From positions 58,349-122,348 of the forward strand of contig CAAFYU010000005.1 of the NCBI GenBank assembly GCA_900767135.1: a DNA stretch of 64,000 nucleotides, in the 5' to 3' direction. The notes under the pieces are model-generated. The model did not search any database and was not told where the DNA came from. It was given only the letters and a program-made list of their open reading frames with translations. Below, piece by piece: positions 1-8,251 of the stretch. The stretch is from Candidatus Gastranaerophilales bacterium. GTDB taxonomy: Bacteria > Cyanobacteriota > Vampirovibrionia > Gastranaerophilales > Gastranaerophilaceae. The translations under genes were made by a program, and so were the position numbers. How positions within the stretch are numbered: the stretch's first letter is position 1; the number at the start of each line of letters is the position of its first letter.

Positions 1-346
1 TCTTGTTTTTGCAGATATCAAGGCACTCTTTGATAGAGGAGCCAAATCGGCTCATATTAAAAGAATTCAGGTATAATTTTAAAGATTTTGACTCAACCAA
101 AAATTTGCTATTTGGAGAGTATTTCAACTTCAAAAGTCTTGTAACAGGAACTCCGTTTACACTCATTGCCGAAAATTCATAAGCGTGCCAAATATCCCAA
201 CCGTTGAATGGTAGGTCTTTGGAATTCAAGTTATATTGTTTTCTGTTTTCTTCTCTCGGAATGGCAACCAAAAGCGAAGGATCATAATTTTCGCTTCCTG
301 CAACTTTTTTGCCTAAAAACTTTGATGCAATTTCGTCTGTTTTCAT
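1..346 (-). CDS. queF: NADPH-dependent 7-cyano-7-deazaguanine reductase QueF, N-terminal part (cut by window edge)
   Basis: QueF reduces preQ0 to preQ1 in queuosine synthesis in the cytosol. Only the first 115 codons are inside the window; the gene continues past base 1. The visible part has the long N-terminal half typical of the E. coli-type bimodular enzyme: a segment reading NGWDIWHAYEFSAM near residue 48, then ESKSLKLYLNSFN near residue 84, the NADPH/substrate signature of the family. The catalytic Cys/Asp would lie in the missing half. ATG at 346 has no Shine-Dalgarno site, but an extended -10 ends six bases upstream, so the mRNA is probably leaderless. No preQ1 riboswitch is visible in front of it. 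Identification is by motif recall, not by search. Confidence 0.93.
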   Translation of the reverse strand, partial: MKTDEIASKFLGKKVAGSENYDPSLLVAIPREENRKQYNLNSKDLPFNGWDIWHAYEFSAMSVNGVPVTRLLKLKYSPNSKFLVESKSLKLYLNSFNMSRFGSSIKECLDICKNK

Positions 347-352
347 AAACAC

Positions 353-361
353 ATTTTAGCA
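353..361 (-). promoter_or_regulatory. Extended -10 promoter of queF, leaderless type
   Basis: On the minus strand TGCTAAAAT ends six bases before the queF ATG. A -10 at this distance places the transcription start at the A of the ATG. The same TGCTAAAAT-N6-ATG arrangement recurs before the genes starting at 39876 (minus) and 42855 (plus). No good -35 is seen here. Confidence 0.6.
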
Positions 362-487
362 CGAAAACCATTTTACTAATAGCATCTGAATAACTTTTGT
401 AAATTTTACCATTACACATCATAATCAGTCGTCATTCTGAAAGCATAGAAAATTATTTTGAACGAGTAGTGAAAAAATAAGCTAATT

Positions 488-766
488 CTAACCAAGCTTG
501 AACGTCACACCTTTTGTTCCTTTTGGGTATTCCCATTCTAAGGAATTGTCCTCGCAAGCGATTCTACACGCACCGCATTCTAGGCAATTTTCATAATTTA
601 CGATTAGTTTTTTTGAGTTTTCGTCCCACTCATACACTCCTGCCGGACAGATTTTTGTACAAATCCTTGAAGTACATTCTTGGCAACTTTTTTGATTTGG
701 TTTTAGGTGTGAAGTTGTGTCCGGTGTGTATTTTACGGTGTATAATTTGTCTTCTAGGTTGCTCAT
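488..766 (-). CDS. fixX: FixX-like ferredoxin, partner of FixC
   Basis: Small two-cluster ferredoxin of the FixX type (92 aa), expected to pass electrons together with the adjacent FixC flavoprotein. The Cys pattern is C28-x2-C31-x4-C36-x3-C40-P and then C61-x2-C64-G-x-C67-x3-C71; the first motif is the modified one usual in FixX. The frame is open up to 781, but ATG 766 is chosen. It overlaps the FixC stop as ATGA and has a G-rich site (GGGGGA) at a suitable distance, so the two are translationally coupled. No fixA/fixB (ETF) genes are in the window, so the electron donor is unknown. Confidence 0.85.
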   Translation of the reverse strand: MSNLEDKLYTVKYTPDTTSHLKPNQKSCQECTSRICTKICPAGVYEWDENSKKLIVNYENCLECGACRIACEDNSLEWEYPKGTKGVTFKLG

Positions 767-2085
767 TTTAAAATCCCCCATAAAAGTTTGATTGCGGCTT
801 TTGCATCTTTAAATATTTCCGAAATTTTCCTGTCTTTGAAAAAACTTTTAATAAAATTATGATATTTTTCTCGTTTCGGAACACTATCTACCGATGTAAA
901 CATTTCAAAAAATTCACTAATTTTTTTTGGATAGTAGCCTAAAAAGTGTTCTGCTCTTTCGCCGACACCGCTCATCAAATCTTTGTAAGTTCGTAAATCC
1001 TTCATTATAAAAGAATTTTCGAGTAAATCTTGATAGTGCGAAAGAGTATGTTCTGAATAATCTTTTTTGCCAAGTGCAATAATTGCGGTTTCACCTGCCA
1101 ATTTGCCTGAAATCATCGCTAAGTTTGTTCCTTCCCAGTGCATGTTGTTTACAAACATTGCAGCGTCGCCACAAACCATTACACCTGCCCCAAAAAGCAA
1201 CGGAATTTTCTTGTATCCGCCTTCCGGAATCAAGTGAGCAGAATATTCCAAAAGTTCTCCGTCTTTAAGTAATGGAGCAATTTCCGGGTGTGCTTTGAGT
1301 TTGTCTAACATGTCGTAAGGTTTAAGTTCTCGTTCTATGAGTTCACTCAAAGTTATGCCTAGTCCGATTGTAACAGATGTTTTGTTTGTGTACATAAATC
1401 CAAGCCCAAGCATTCCAAGCATAGGACCACCAAAAATTTCATAAATACAACCTTCGTCGCTGTTTACATGAAATCTGTCATTGATAACTTGTTCAGGAAG
1501 TTTTATAACTTCTTTTACGCTAAGAGCAACATCTTCCGGTTTTATGTCACCACGTAAACCTACTTGTTTTGCTAAAAGAGAATTTACTCCGTCTGCAAGC
1601 ACGACAATGTTTGCATAATAATCTTCAAGTTCTGTTTTAACGCCTTTTACAAACCCGTCCTCAATAATAAGTTCTCTAACAACCGTTTCTTCAACGATTA
1701 CAACTCCTTCTTTTTTGGCTTCTTCTGCCGCCCAGCGGTCAAATTTTCCTCGAATTACCGTATAGCTAACAGCATCTTGTAATTTTTTCTTGTGCGAAAT
1801 CACAGTTGCATCATTTTCTGTAAGTAATGCAAATTTATGTTCAATATTTTTTCTTTCAAGTGGTGCACTTTGCTCAAAATCAGGGAATATTTCTCGTGTT
1901 GGTTGGGCATAAATGGCACCGCCAAATACATTTTTACTTCCAGCAAATTTTCCCCTTTCGATAAGTACAACTTTTTTTCCTGCTCTTGCAAGTGTGATTG
2001 CACATGAAATTCCGGCAGGCCCACCTCCAACAACTATAACTTCTGTTTTATTTTCTATATTCTCCATAATAACCGCTTTCATCAC
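763..2085 (-). CDS. fixC: FixC-type electron transfer flavoprotein-quinone oxidoreductase
   Basis: FAD-dependent oxidoreductase of about 440 aa, the usual FixC/YdiS length. The N-terminus has the dinucleotide-binding fold VIVVGGGPAG (residues 16-25) followed by the acidic end of the second strand (LIERG). The family region GSKNVFGGAIY follows, and a second FAD motif ends in a GDAA-type sequence near residue 305. It is coupled to fixX by a 4-base overlap. In known systems FixABCX bifurcates electrons or feeds quinone. Here only fixC and fixX are adjacent, so the direction of flow is open. Start alternatives are the ATGs at 2082 and 2067; the last gives an N-terminus closest to family length. 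Confidence 0.85.
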   Translation of the reverse strand: MMKAVIMENIENKTEVIVVGGGPAGISCAITLARAGKKVVLIERGKFAGSKNVFGGAIYAQPTREIFPDFEQSAPLERKNIEHKFALLTENDATVISHKKKLQDAVSYTVIRGKFDRWAAEEAKKEGVVIVEETVVRELIIEDGFVKGVKTELEDYYANIVVLADGVNSLLAKQVGLRGDIKPEDVALSVKEVIKLPEQVINDRFHVNSDEGCIYEIFGGPMLGMLGLGFMYTNKTSVTIGLGITLSELIERELKPYDMLDKLKAHPEIAPLLKDGELLEYSAHLIPEGGYKKIPLLFGAGVMVCGDAAMFVNNMHWEGTNLAMISGKLAGETAIIALGKKDYSEHTLSHYQDLLENSFIMKDLRTYKDLMSGVGERAEHFLGYYPKKISEFFEMFTSVDSVPKREKYHNFIKSFFKDRKISEIFKDAKAAIKLLWGILK

Positions 2086-2141
2086 TTAAAAAGATTAAAT
2101 CTGACTCGGCAAACTTTATAAATCTCAGTTTACAATAGCAC

Positions 2142-2170
2142 TATACATCAAATTTTATTCATTGTAAAAT
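2142..2170 (+). promoter_or_regulatory. Promoter of rsmD, leaderless type
   Basis: TATACA (2142-2147), a 17-base spacer and TAAAAT (2165-2170), which ends seven bases before the ATG at 2178. No Shine-Dalgarno site precedes the gene, so translation from a leaderless or nearly leaderless mRNA is inferred. Confidence 0.6.
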
Positions 2171-2177
2171 AGTTAAT

Positions 2178-2690
2178 ATGATAATTACAGCAGGTAAATT
2201 TAAGGGGCAGAAAGTTGTCGCTCCGGACGAAAATATTACTCGCCCAACACTTTCAAAAGTAAGAATGAGTATTTTTAACACATTACAAGCACTCATTGAA
2301 TTCAATGGAAGTTCTTTTTTGGACATGTTTGCAGGTTCAGGAATAATGGGGTTGGAAGCTTTGTCAAGAGGTTTTGAAAGTGCCGTTGCTATTGAAAAAA
2401 ATCCAAAAGTTGTTAGGGTGATAAAAGAAAACTTTAAAAAATTTAAACAAGCACCGAAATTGTTGGTTGGTGATAGTATTAAAGTTTTATCTAAATCAGA
2501 GCAAAATTTTGATGTAATTTACATTGATCCGCCATACTTTTCAGGTGTTTACGAAAATAGCCTTGAAGTGGTTCGAAATATATCATCTGGCATTGTTATT
2601 TTAGAACATGTAGTCGATGTTGATTTTGGGGATTTTGAAGTTATAAAACAAAAAAAGTATGGTGATAAATTTGTAACTTTTTTAAGATAA
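2178..2690 (+). CDS. rsmD: 16S rRNA (guanine966-N2)-methyltransferase RsmD
   Basis: SAM-dependent methyltransferase of 170 aa that modifies G966 of 16S rRNA in the small subunit. The start shows the family signature G-K-F-K-G-Q-K followed by RPTLSKVRMSIFN (residues 22-34). The SAM-binding motif DMFAGSG is at 49-55 and the catalytic DPPY at 117-120. Length fits a compact RsmD. It lies alone between convergent or divergent neighbours; in many bacteria coaD follows, but not here. The ATG is preceded by a promoter -10 and no ribosome binding site. Confidence 0.93.
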   Translation: MIITAGKFKGQKVVAPDENITRPTLSKVRMSIFNTLQALIEFNGSSFLDMFAGSGIMGLEALSRGFESAVAIEKNPKVVRVIKENFKKFKQAPKLLVGDSIKVLSKSEQNFDVIYIDPPYFSGVYENSLEVVRNISSGIVILEHVVDVDFGDFEVIKQKKYGDKFVTFLR

Positions 2691-2722
2691 ATGTTTTGGC
2701 AGAATGTTAAAACTTTCTTTAT

Positions 2723-3703
2723 TTAATTTGATGCAAGCTCGTTTTCGCCAAACAAAAATACTTGTAACACATTTTCTTGTTGTTTTATTGGTTTATAAAA
2801 ATCCTTGATTAAAACGCATTGTGTCTGAATACAGTTCAAATTTCTCTCGTGCAAATATTTTTCCACTAAGTCTGCGTTCACTGTGTATTGACGATGTTTC
2901 AAGAACGCATAGAATGTCGATTTCCTTCTCGAAATTTCACCTAATGCAAAATTTATAATTTCGTCATAAGGCACTCCGTAAGCGTCATTTAGCGATAAAT
3001 CTATAATAAAATTCAAATTGTCGCTTGTTGTAATTGATAAATATGCAATAATTCTGTGGTTTGACGGTTCTTCTAACACGTAACGGTTTTTGTAATAATT
3101 TGTCAAACCTTCAAAAATCGGTTCTCTGTATTCCGTTTTGAGCCTTTGAAGTGACAGTTTGTAAAGCGGTTTGAGTTCGCTGTTGTATAGCTGTGCGACT
3201 TGCTTGGCATCAGAGTTTTGGCAGTATCTGAAATCAGCGACAACATCAGTTTCCGGCTTGAAATTATCCAGTTTCCACAAATTTTCATAACTGCATTGCC
3301 TAAATCCACAACCTTGCATAAACAAATTTAAAAGCTCATCGTGTGACTGATCGACTGTTACAGCAAAAGAAGTTGCACCTTTTGCACCAAATCTTGCGAT
3401 AACAAATTCGACAAGGCGTTTACCTACATCGTACATGTTTTGTTGAAACACAAGTCTTGTTATATTCATTTTGTAAGGATTTCCGCTCGTTGGAACAACA
3501 GTAATTAATCCAAGAATTTCTTTTTTCTCTAAGAGAATATAAGTTTCAGGCAAGAACTTATATTTCAACGGCAAAAGGCCATGAATTAAACCAAAAGCCT
3601 CTGCTGTAAGTGCTTTTGAAAACTTTTCGTTATCCCCAAGGTACGAAATCATTTTTTTTATTTTTGGTGCATCAAAACAATTTAATCTTCTTATTAACGT
3701 CAT
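2723..3703 (-). CDS. GNAT-like acetyltransferase-type protein, function unknown
   Basis: Protein of about 326 aa. Two halves look like GNAT folds: the region LEKKEILGLITVVPTSG (residues about 63-80) resembles the central beta-strands of an N-acetyltransferase, and a second similar block sits near residues 215-240. I do not recognise a specific subfamily or substrate. The open frame extends five codons upstream to 3718, but that stretch contains the promoter -10. The ATG at 3703 lies exactly six bases from it and is taken as the start of a leaderless mRNA. It is divergent from the dehydrogenase at 3771. Confidence 0.6.
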   Translation of the reverse strand: MTLIRRLNCFDAPKIKKMISYLGDNEKFSKALTAEAFGLIHGLLPLKYKFLPETYILLEKKEILGLITVVPTSGNPYKMNITRLVFQQNMYDVGKRLVEFVIARFGAKGATSFAVTVDQSHDELLNLFMQGCGFRQCSYENLWKLDNFKPETDVVADFRYCQNSDAKQVAQLYNSELKPLYKLSLQRLKTEYREPIFEGLTNYYKNRYVLEEPSNHRIIAYLSITTSDNLNFIIDLSLNDAYGVPYDEIINFALGEISRRKSTFYAFLKHRQYTVNADLVEKYLHERNLNCIQTQCVLIKDFYKPIKQQENVLQVFLFGENELASN

Positions 3704-3709
3704 AAAAAT

Positions 3710-3737
3710 ATTATACAATTTATTTTTATCTTTTCAA
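3710..3737 (-). promoter_or_regulatory. Consensus promoter, leaderless start of the gene ending at 3703
   Basis: Minus strand: TTGAAA (3732-3737), a 16-base spacer and a perfect TATAAT (3710-3715), then six bases and ATG at 3701-3703. The geometry puts the RNA 5' end at the initiation codon. Confidence 0.7.
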
Positions 3738-3770
3738 GTTTGTGATAAAATCTTTACGAGAGGTCAGAGA

Positions 3771-4757
3771 ATGAAAACAGCAGTAATTAATGATGACAAA
3801 ATCATAATAAGGCAAGCCGATGATATCAAACTTGACGGTCGAAAAGGTGCTATCGTAAAAGTTTTAGGTTGTGGGCTTTGTGGATCTGATATCGTTAAGT
3901 TTGTACATAAAATTGCGAAAAACGGAACGGTTTTGGGGCACGAAATTGTCGCTCAAATAGTTGATATAAATTCAGAAACCAATTTTAAAGTTGGTGATGA
4001 AATAGTTACATCACACCATATTCCTTGTGGAGAATGCATTTATTGTAAACATGGAAACGTTTCTATGTGTCAGCATTTCAAGTCAACAAATATTCGCCCG
4101 GGAGGATTTTCTGAGTTTGTTTATTTAAGCGAAGAACATCTTCAAAATGTCGCACATATCAAACCTGAAAACTTGACTGATATTGAGGCATCTTTCTATG
4201 AACCGCTTGGGTGTATTGTTAGAGCAGTAAAAAGAGCGAATTTATTGGAAGGCGATGAGGCACTTGTTGTCGGATTGGGCTCAATCGGAATTTTGACAGC
4301 ACAAGCACTAAAAGCTTACGGTGCAAAGGTTACAGGCTGTGATTTAATTCCTGAACGTGTTGAGTTCTTGAAATCGTTAGGAATAAATGCAGTTGATGTC
4401 AGAACTTTGTCAGAAGAACATAAATTTGACGGAATATTCATGACATCAGGTGCGGACAAGGCGATTGATACAGCTTTAAAATACGTTCGAAACGGAGGAA
4501 AAATCCTTGTATTTTCAAGCACTCCGCACGACGAGTCGGCCTATCCAAACAACGAAATCTATTACAGAGAATTGACTGTAATGGGAAGTTATTCGCCGTC
4601 ACCTGCGGATTTAAAGGATTCTTTGGAACTCTTGAAAACGAAAAAAGTCGTTGTTAAAGGACTTTCAACAGAATACAAACTTGACGACATTGAACAAGCC
4701 TTTGAGGACACAATGGCAAATCGGATTATGAAGGCGTATATCAGTGTGAGTAGCTAA
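3771..4757 (+). CDS. Zinc-dependent medium-chain alcohol dehydrogenase
   Basis: MDR-family NAD(P)-dependent dehydrogenase of 328 aa. Catalytic zinc ligands are C37 (in GLCGSD) and H57-E58. The structural zinc lobe has four Cys at 86, 89, 92 and 100. The Rossmann motif VVGLGSIG is near residue 165. The family includes threonine, sorbitol and galactitol dehydrogenases, and the sequence alone does not settle the substrate. A good Shine-Dalgarno (GAGAGG) precedes the ATG. It is followed, after a 228-base space with an inverted repeat, by a second MDR gene that differs in sequence, so the two may handle related polyols or sugar derivatives. Confidence 0.85.
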   Translation: MKTAVINDDKIIIRQADDIKLDGRKGAIVKVLGCGLCGSDIVKFVHKIAKNGTVLGHEIVAQIVDINSETNFKVGDEIVTSHHIPCGECIYCKHGNVSMCQHFKSTNIRPGGFSEFVYLSEEHLQNVAHIKPENLTDIEASFYEPLGCIVRAVKRANLLEGDEALVVGLGSIGILTAQALKAYGAKVTGCDLIPERVEFLKSLGINAVDVRTLSEEHKFDGIFMTSGADKAIDTALKYVRNGGKILVFSSTPHDESAYPNNEIYYRELTVMGSYSPSPADLKDSLELLKTKKVVVKGLSTEYKLDDIEQAFEDTMANRIMKAYISVSS

Positions 4758-4786
4758 GCAGGTCGGAAGCTTGCTAAATTGCAGCG

Positions 4787-4943
4787 AAGTGAATAAGTGA
4801 ATAAGAAAATAGGTGAATAGGTTCTTATCGCTCACTTTGTTCGAAATAATATAAAGCTTCTATATTCAAAATCTTTCTACGAGTATGAAAATCGCTTTTT
4901 GAAATGAACTTATTCACTAATTCACTTATTTTCTTATTCACTT
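4787..4943 (+). repeat. Inverted element made of tandem 8-mers (copy 1)
   Basis: The left arm 4787-4824 is a run of imperfect 8-mers of the type GTGAATAA. The right arm 4906-4943 is the inverted counterpart of the same length. The transcript could fold into a long imperfect hairpin with an 80-base loop. The loop contains ATCGCTCACTTTGTTC, which recurs with one change in the element at 54411-54516. It fills most of the space between two MDR genes. Confidence 0.75.
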
Positions 4944-4985
4944 ACAAATAGTATTTGGGTATTCCCCACAACCAAAAGGAAAACA

Positions 4986-6029
4986 ATGAAAGCAATACAA
5001 TATTACGGACCACAAAATATTAAATATGAAGAAGTTATGGTAAAACCGCCACAAGAAGGCGAAGTTGTCGTAAAAGTCATGTCAGCTTTGACTTGCGGAA
5101 CTGATGTTAAGACATTCAGACGCGGGCACCCTGTCTTGATTAAATCAGTGCCGTCGGGCTTCGGGCACGAGTTTGCAGGGATTGTTGAAAAAGTCGGCAA
5201 AGGTGTTGAGAATGTTAAAGTTGGCGACAGAGTTGTTGCGGCGAATTCTGCACCTTGCGGAAAATGTTTTTATTGCAGACATGAAGAGTTCAATTTGTGC
5301 GAGAATTTAGACTTATTGAACGGAGCTTATGCTGAATATATCACAGTTCCGGCACGTATTGTTGAAAAAAATATGCTTATTTTGCCGGATAATTTAAGTT
5401 TTGATAAAGCCGCATTTTGCGAACCTTTGGCAAATGTAGTTCATGGTGTTGAAAGGACAGGGATTAAAGCAGGGCAAACTGTTGGTATTATTGGGATTGG
5501 CCCTATTGGTTTGATGTTTGCAAGACTTGCAAAATTGAAAGGTGCAAATGTTATTGTTGCCGGAAGAAATCCAATAAAATTAAAGGCAGCAGAAGATTTT
5601 GCACACGCCGATGAAATCGTTGATTTGACAAGATATCCAAATCCTGAAAAGATTTTTAGAGAGTTTACGGAAGAACACAAAGGGCTTGATGTTGCAGTGG
5701 AATGCGTTGGGTTGCCTGAGATTTGGGAAAGAATATTCTCTTGTGTTCGCCCTGGTGGGACTGTTCACTTCTTTGGCGGGTGCAAATCAGGTTCTACCGT
5801 AACTTTTGACACAACAAAAATGCATTACGGCGACATCAAATTGATGAGCGTGTTCCACCATACGCCAAAATATTTCAGAATGGCGTTGGATTACATTGCA
5901 TCAGGCGATGTTGAGGTGGAAAAACTTATCACAGATACCTTGCCTTTGAATAAGGTTGAATGGGCTATGCACCAACATATTGAGGGCAAAGCGATTAAGT
6001 TTTTGATTAAGCCACAAATGAAAGATTAG
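4986..6029 (+). CDS. Zinc-dependent medium-chain dehydrogenase (sorbitol/threonine dehydrogenase type)
   Basis: MDR-family enzyme of 347 aa. Catalytic zinc ligands are C37 (TCGTD) and H61-E62. The structural zinc cysteines are 91, 94, 97 and 105. The nucleotide-binding motif GIGPIG is near residue 172. An AAAGGAAAA ribosome binding site precedes the ATG. It is the second of two MDR genes in a row, but the sequence is only distantly related to the first, so this is not a recent duplication. A perfect 20-bp palindrome 14 bases after the stop probably ends transcription. The substrate cannot be assigned. Confidence 0.85.
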   Translation: MKAIQYYGPQNIKYEEVMVKPPQEGEVVVKVMSALTCGTDVKTFRRGHPVLIKSVPSGFGHEFAGIVEKVGKGVENVKVGDRVVAANSAPCGKCFYCRHEEFNLCENLDLLNGAYAEYITVPARIVEKNMLILPDNLSFDKAAFCEPLANVVHGVERTGIKAGQTVGIIGIGPIGLMFARLAKLKGANVIVAGRNPIKLKAAEDFAHADEIVDLTRYPNPEKIFREFTEEHKGLDVAVECVGLPEIWERIFSCVRPGGTVHFFGGCKSGSTVTFDTTKMHYGDIKLMSVFHHTPKYFRMALDYIASGDVEVEKLITDTLPLNKVEWAMHQHIEGKAIKFLIKPQMKD

Positions 6030-6042
6030 AGCTCGATTGTAG

Positions 6043-6062
6043 GTCGGCATTGCAATGCCGAC
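6043..6062. terminator. Perfect palindrome between convergent genes
   Basis: GTCGGCATTG followed directly by its reverse complement, with TGTAG in front and CTACA behind. It lies between the stop codons of the MDR gene and the small minus-strand gene. There is no long T-run; a bidirectional terminator or repeat is inferred. It shares the opening GTAGGTCG with the hairpin at 8185. Confidence 0.55.
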
Positions 6063-6068
6063 AAAATG

Positions 6069-6233
6069 CTACACATCTTCCGGAATAAAGAAATCTACTT
6101 TTGACAACAATTCGCGAGTATGTTCATAACAGCACGAGTTATGGCAAATTTCTTGGTACTCACGAACGATACTCAATACATCATCTACTGACATTTTGAT
6201 AATTCTTCTTTCGCCATCAATAATTCTAGCCAT
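6069..6233 (-). CDS. Small Cys-containing protein, unknown
   Basis: Protein of 54 aa that I do not recognise. It is charged and probably helical, with a CHNSCC cluster near residue 30 that could bind metal or form a disulfide; there is no signal peptide or membrane segment. ATG at 6233 is preferred over the longer open frame because AAAGGAA lies about eight bases upstream. It stands alone, divergent from the ClC gene. Confidence 0.55.
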   Translation of the reverse strand: MARIIDGERRIIKMSVDDVLSIVREYQEICHNSCCYEHTRELLSKVDFFIPEDV

Positions 6234-6348
6234 AGTTTTAATTCCTTTCAAAATTATCTACGGCAAATTTTTTTAAACCTTTTGCAAAATCGTGTATTAG
6301 GTTTAGAAATGAAGTATAGAATGTGAATGTACATTTAAATTTAATTGG

Positions 6349-6376
6349 TTGCTATAAATTTATTCTTTTTTATAAT
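6349..6376 (+). promoter_or_regulatory. Promoter of the ClC gene
   Basis: TTGCTA (6349-6354), a 16-base spacer and TATAAT (6371-6376), eleven bases before the ATG at 6388. This implies a leader of only about four bases and no Shine-Dalgarno site. Confidence 0.6.
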
Positions 6377-6387
6377 ATAGTTTTTAT

Positions 6388-8079
6388 ATGGGATTAAGCA
6401 GAAAAATCTTCAAAAATACAAGCTATTTTTTACAAGAAATTGCACGAAGTAAAATCGTTTTACAAGCAATTTTAGTCGGATTAATTTCCGGATTGCTCGT
6501 AGTACTTTTTAAAATCTGCATAAATGAATTGTTTGGATTTATTCAAAATAGCATTGCTCACTTTGATTTGCTACATAAGCTGTTTATTTTTCCAATAATA
6601 ACAACGCTTGGCGGACTTATTTCCGGCATATTAGTTTTCAAATTCGCACCGGAAACAAAGGGGAGCGGAATTCCGTTTGTCAAAATGGTTATGGCTAGAA
6701 TGGGCAATATTACTAGACTTAGAAGTATTATTATCAAATTTATTGCCGGCGTTGCTGGAATCGGAACGGGATTATCTCTTGGCAGAGAAGGTCCTAGTGT
6801 TCAGCTCGGAGCTGGTGCAGGTGCTCTTGTCGGAAAAATATTTAAAATGCGTGGAACAGACCAAAGCAAACTCGTTGCAGCAGGTGCCGGATCTGCAATT
6901 GGAGCAACTTTCAACGCACCTATTGCCGGAACAGTATTTGTTTTAGAAGAGTTAACAAACAAGTTTTCTGCCAACTTGTTGTTTCCGGTTTTGGTTGCAA
7001 CTGTTACAGCAGCATCAGTTGCAAGACACTTTCTCGGGAACAACCCGTCTTTTACAATCCCTTATATTACTCACGACCTATCTTTTGAAGGAATTTCTGT
7101 TTGCATAATACTTGGAATTATTGCTGGCTTTTTAGGCGTAGCATTTGCAAAAATCATATATAAAAACAACGATTTTTTTGAGAATATCAATAAAGTTCCG
7201 AACTGGTTAAAACCGGCAATTGCGGGATTTGTTATAGGAATAATCGGACTTTTTATTCCTTATGTATTAGGATCCGGCAATTTATCAGTTGACTTACTTC
7301 TGCAACACAAATTAACATTGACTACTGTGTTGTTGGTATTTGTTGCAAAATTTTTCATCACACCATTTTGCTTCGGCTCCGGAGCTGTTGGCGGAATTTT
7401 CTTACCAATGTTGATGTTGGGTTCGTTTTTGGGCTACATTGTTGCATCTGTTTTTAACATACTTGGCATTCAAACAGATGTTATCGTAATGTCTATGATT
7501 GGAATGGGAGCTTTTCTGTCAGCCGTTGCAAGAACTCCAATTACTGCTGTCGTAATGGTATTTGAAATGACAGCCGGCTACACACACATTTTACCAATTA
7601 TGCTTAGTGCAGCAATCGCCGACTTAGTTGCCGAGAAACTCAATCATAGACCAATTTATGCAAGTTTAATTGTAAATCAGGTAAAATCTCCTGAGGCAAA
7701 ACATTTAAGTAAACTTTTCGTTCGGGATTTTATGCAACGAGATGTAGTTTGCTTTGAGAATGGAATTTCTTTAAAAGAGGCACAGGAAAAAATGAAAAGC
7801 TTTAACCATAAAACATATCCTGTAAAAACTTCTCATAATAAACTTTTGGGGTTGATAACCAAAGCCGATATTGAAGATGCAATATTCCAAGGAGTTGATG
7901 AAGTTGTTGAAATTAACCGTTTGATGAATCCGTCACCTATTACGATTGAGCAGAACGAAAACTTGTATATCGCATATTTCAGGTTGCATTCAAACAATGC
8001 AAAATGTCTTGTTGTTGTTGACAAAAACAACAGAATTAAAGGTATAATAACCAGAACAGACATAAATAAAGCAATATAA
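6388..8079 (+). CDS. ClC-family chloride/proton antiporter with C-terminal CBS pair
   Basis: Integral membrane transporter of 563 aa. The three ClC anion-path signatures are present: GSGIP (near residue 93), GREGP (near 133, with the gating Glu) and GGIFLP (near 335). The second, internal proton Glu appears to be kept in the FVLEEL segment, which argues for an H+/Cl- exchanger rather than a channel. Two CBS domains (from about residue 440) follow the membrane part and probably sense a nucleotide. The single-gene unit has its own promoter and ends in a strong hairpin. Roles known in the family are pH or acid stress; which one applies here is not visible. Confidence 0.93.
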   Translation: MGLSRKIFKNTSYFLQEIARSKIVLQAILVGLISGLLVVLFKICINELFGFIQNSIAHFDLLHKLFIFPIITTLGGLISGILVFKFAPETKGSGIPFVKMVMARMGNITRLRSIIIKFIAGVAGIGTGLSLGREGPSVQLGAGAGALVGKIFKMRGTDQSKLVAAGAGSAIGATFNAPIAGTVFVLEELTNKFSANLLFPVLVATVTAASVARHFLGNNPSFTIPYITHDLSFEGISVCIILGIIAGFLGVAFAKIIYKNNDFFENINKVPNWLKPAIAGFVIGIIGLFIPYVLGSGNLSVDLLLQHKLTLTTVLLVFVAKFFITPFCFGSGAVGGIFLPMLMLGSFLGYIVASVFNILGIQTDVIVMSMIGMGAFLSAVARTPITAVVMVFEMTAGYTHILPIMLSAAIADLVAEKLNHRPIYASLIVNQVKSPEAKHLSKLFVRDFMQRDVVCFENGISLKEAQEKMKSFNHKTYPVKTSHNKLLGLITKADIEDAIFQGVDEVVEINRLMNPSPITIEQNENLYIAYFRLHSNNAKCLVVVDKNNRIKGIITRTDINKAI

Positions 8080-8184
8080 AAGTATAACACAACGCTTGAA
8101 AAATCGTTATCTGAATTCTTTCTCTAATTACTCAAATGACAGTAGGCTTGATAATTTTGAGCAGAGAGTTTGAGTATTGTAAAA

Positions 8185-8223
8185 GTAGGTCGTGTTGAAT
8201 AAAATGTGTTCAACACGACCTAC
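8185..8223. terminator. 15-bp perfect hairpin between convergent genes
   Basis: The arms are GTAGGTCGTGTTGAA and its exact reverse complement around a 9-base loop. It lies between the ClC gene (plus) and the gene at 8252 (minus), so it can serve both. It begins with GTAGGTCG like the palindrome at 6041, which suggests a dispersed hairpin family. Confidence 0.65.
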
Positions 8224-8251
8224 AGGCTTATAAATTTTAATATAAATCAGT

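Noticed and set aside
347..487. preQ1 riboswitch before queF
   Set aside because: No preQ1 aptamer pattern is visible, and the queF promoter seems to make a leaderless RNA.
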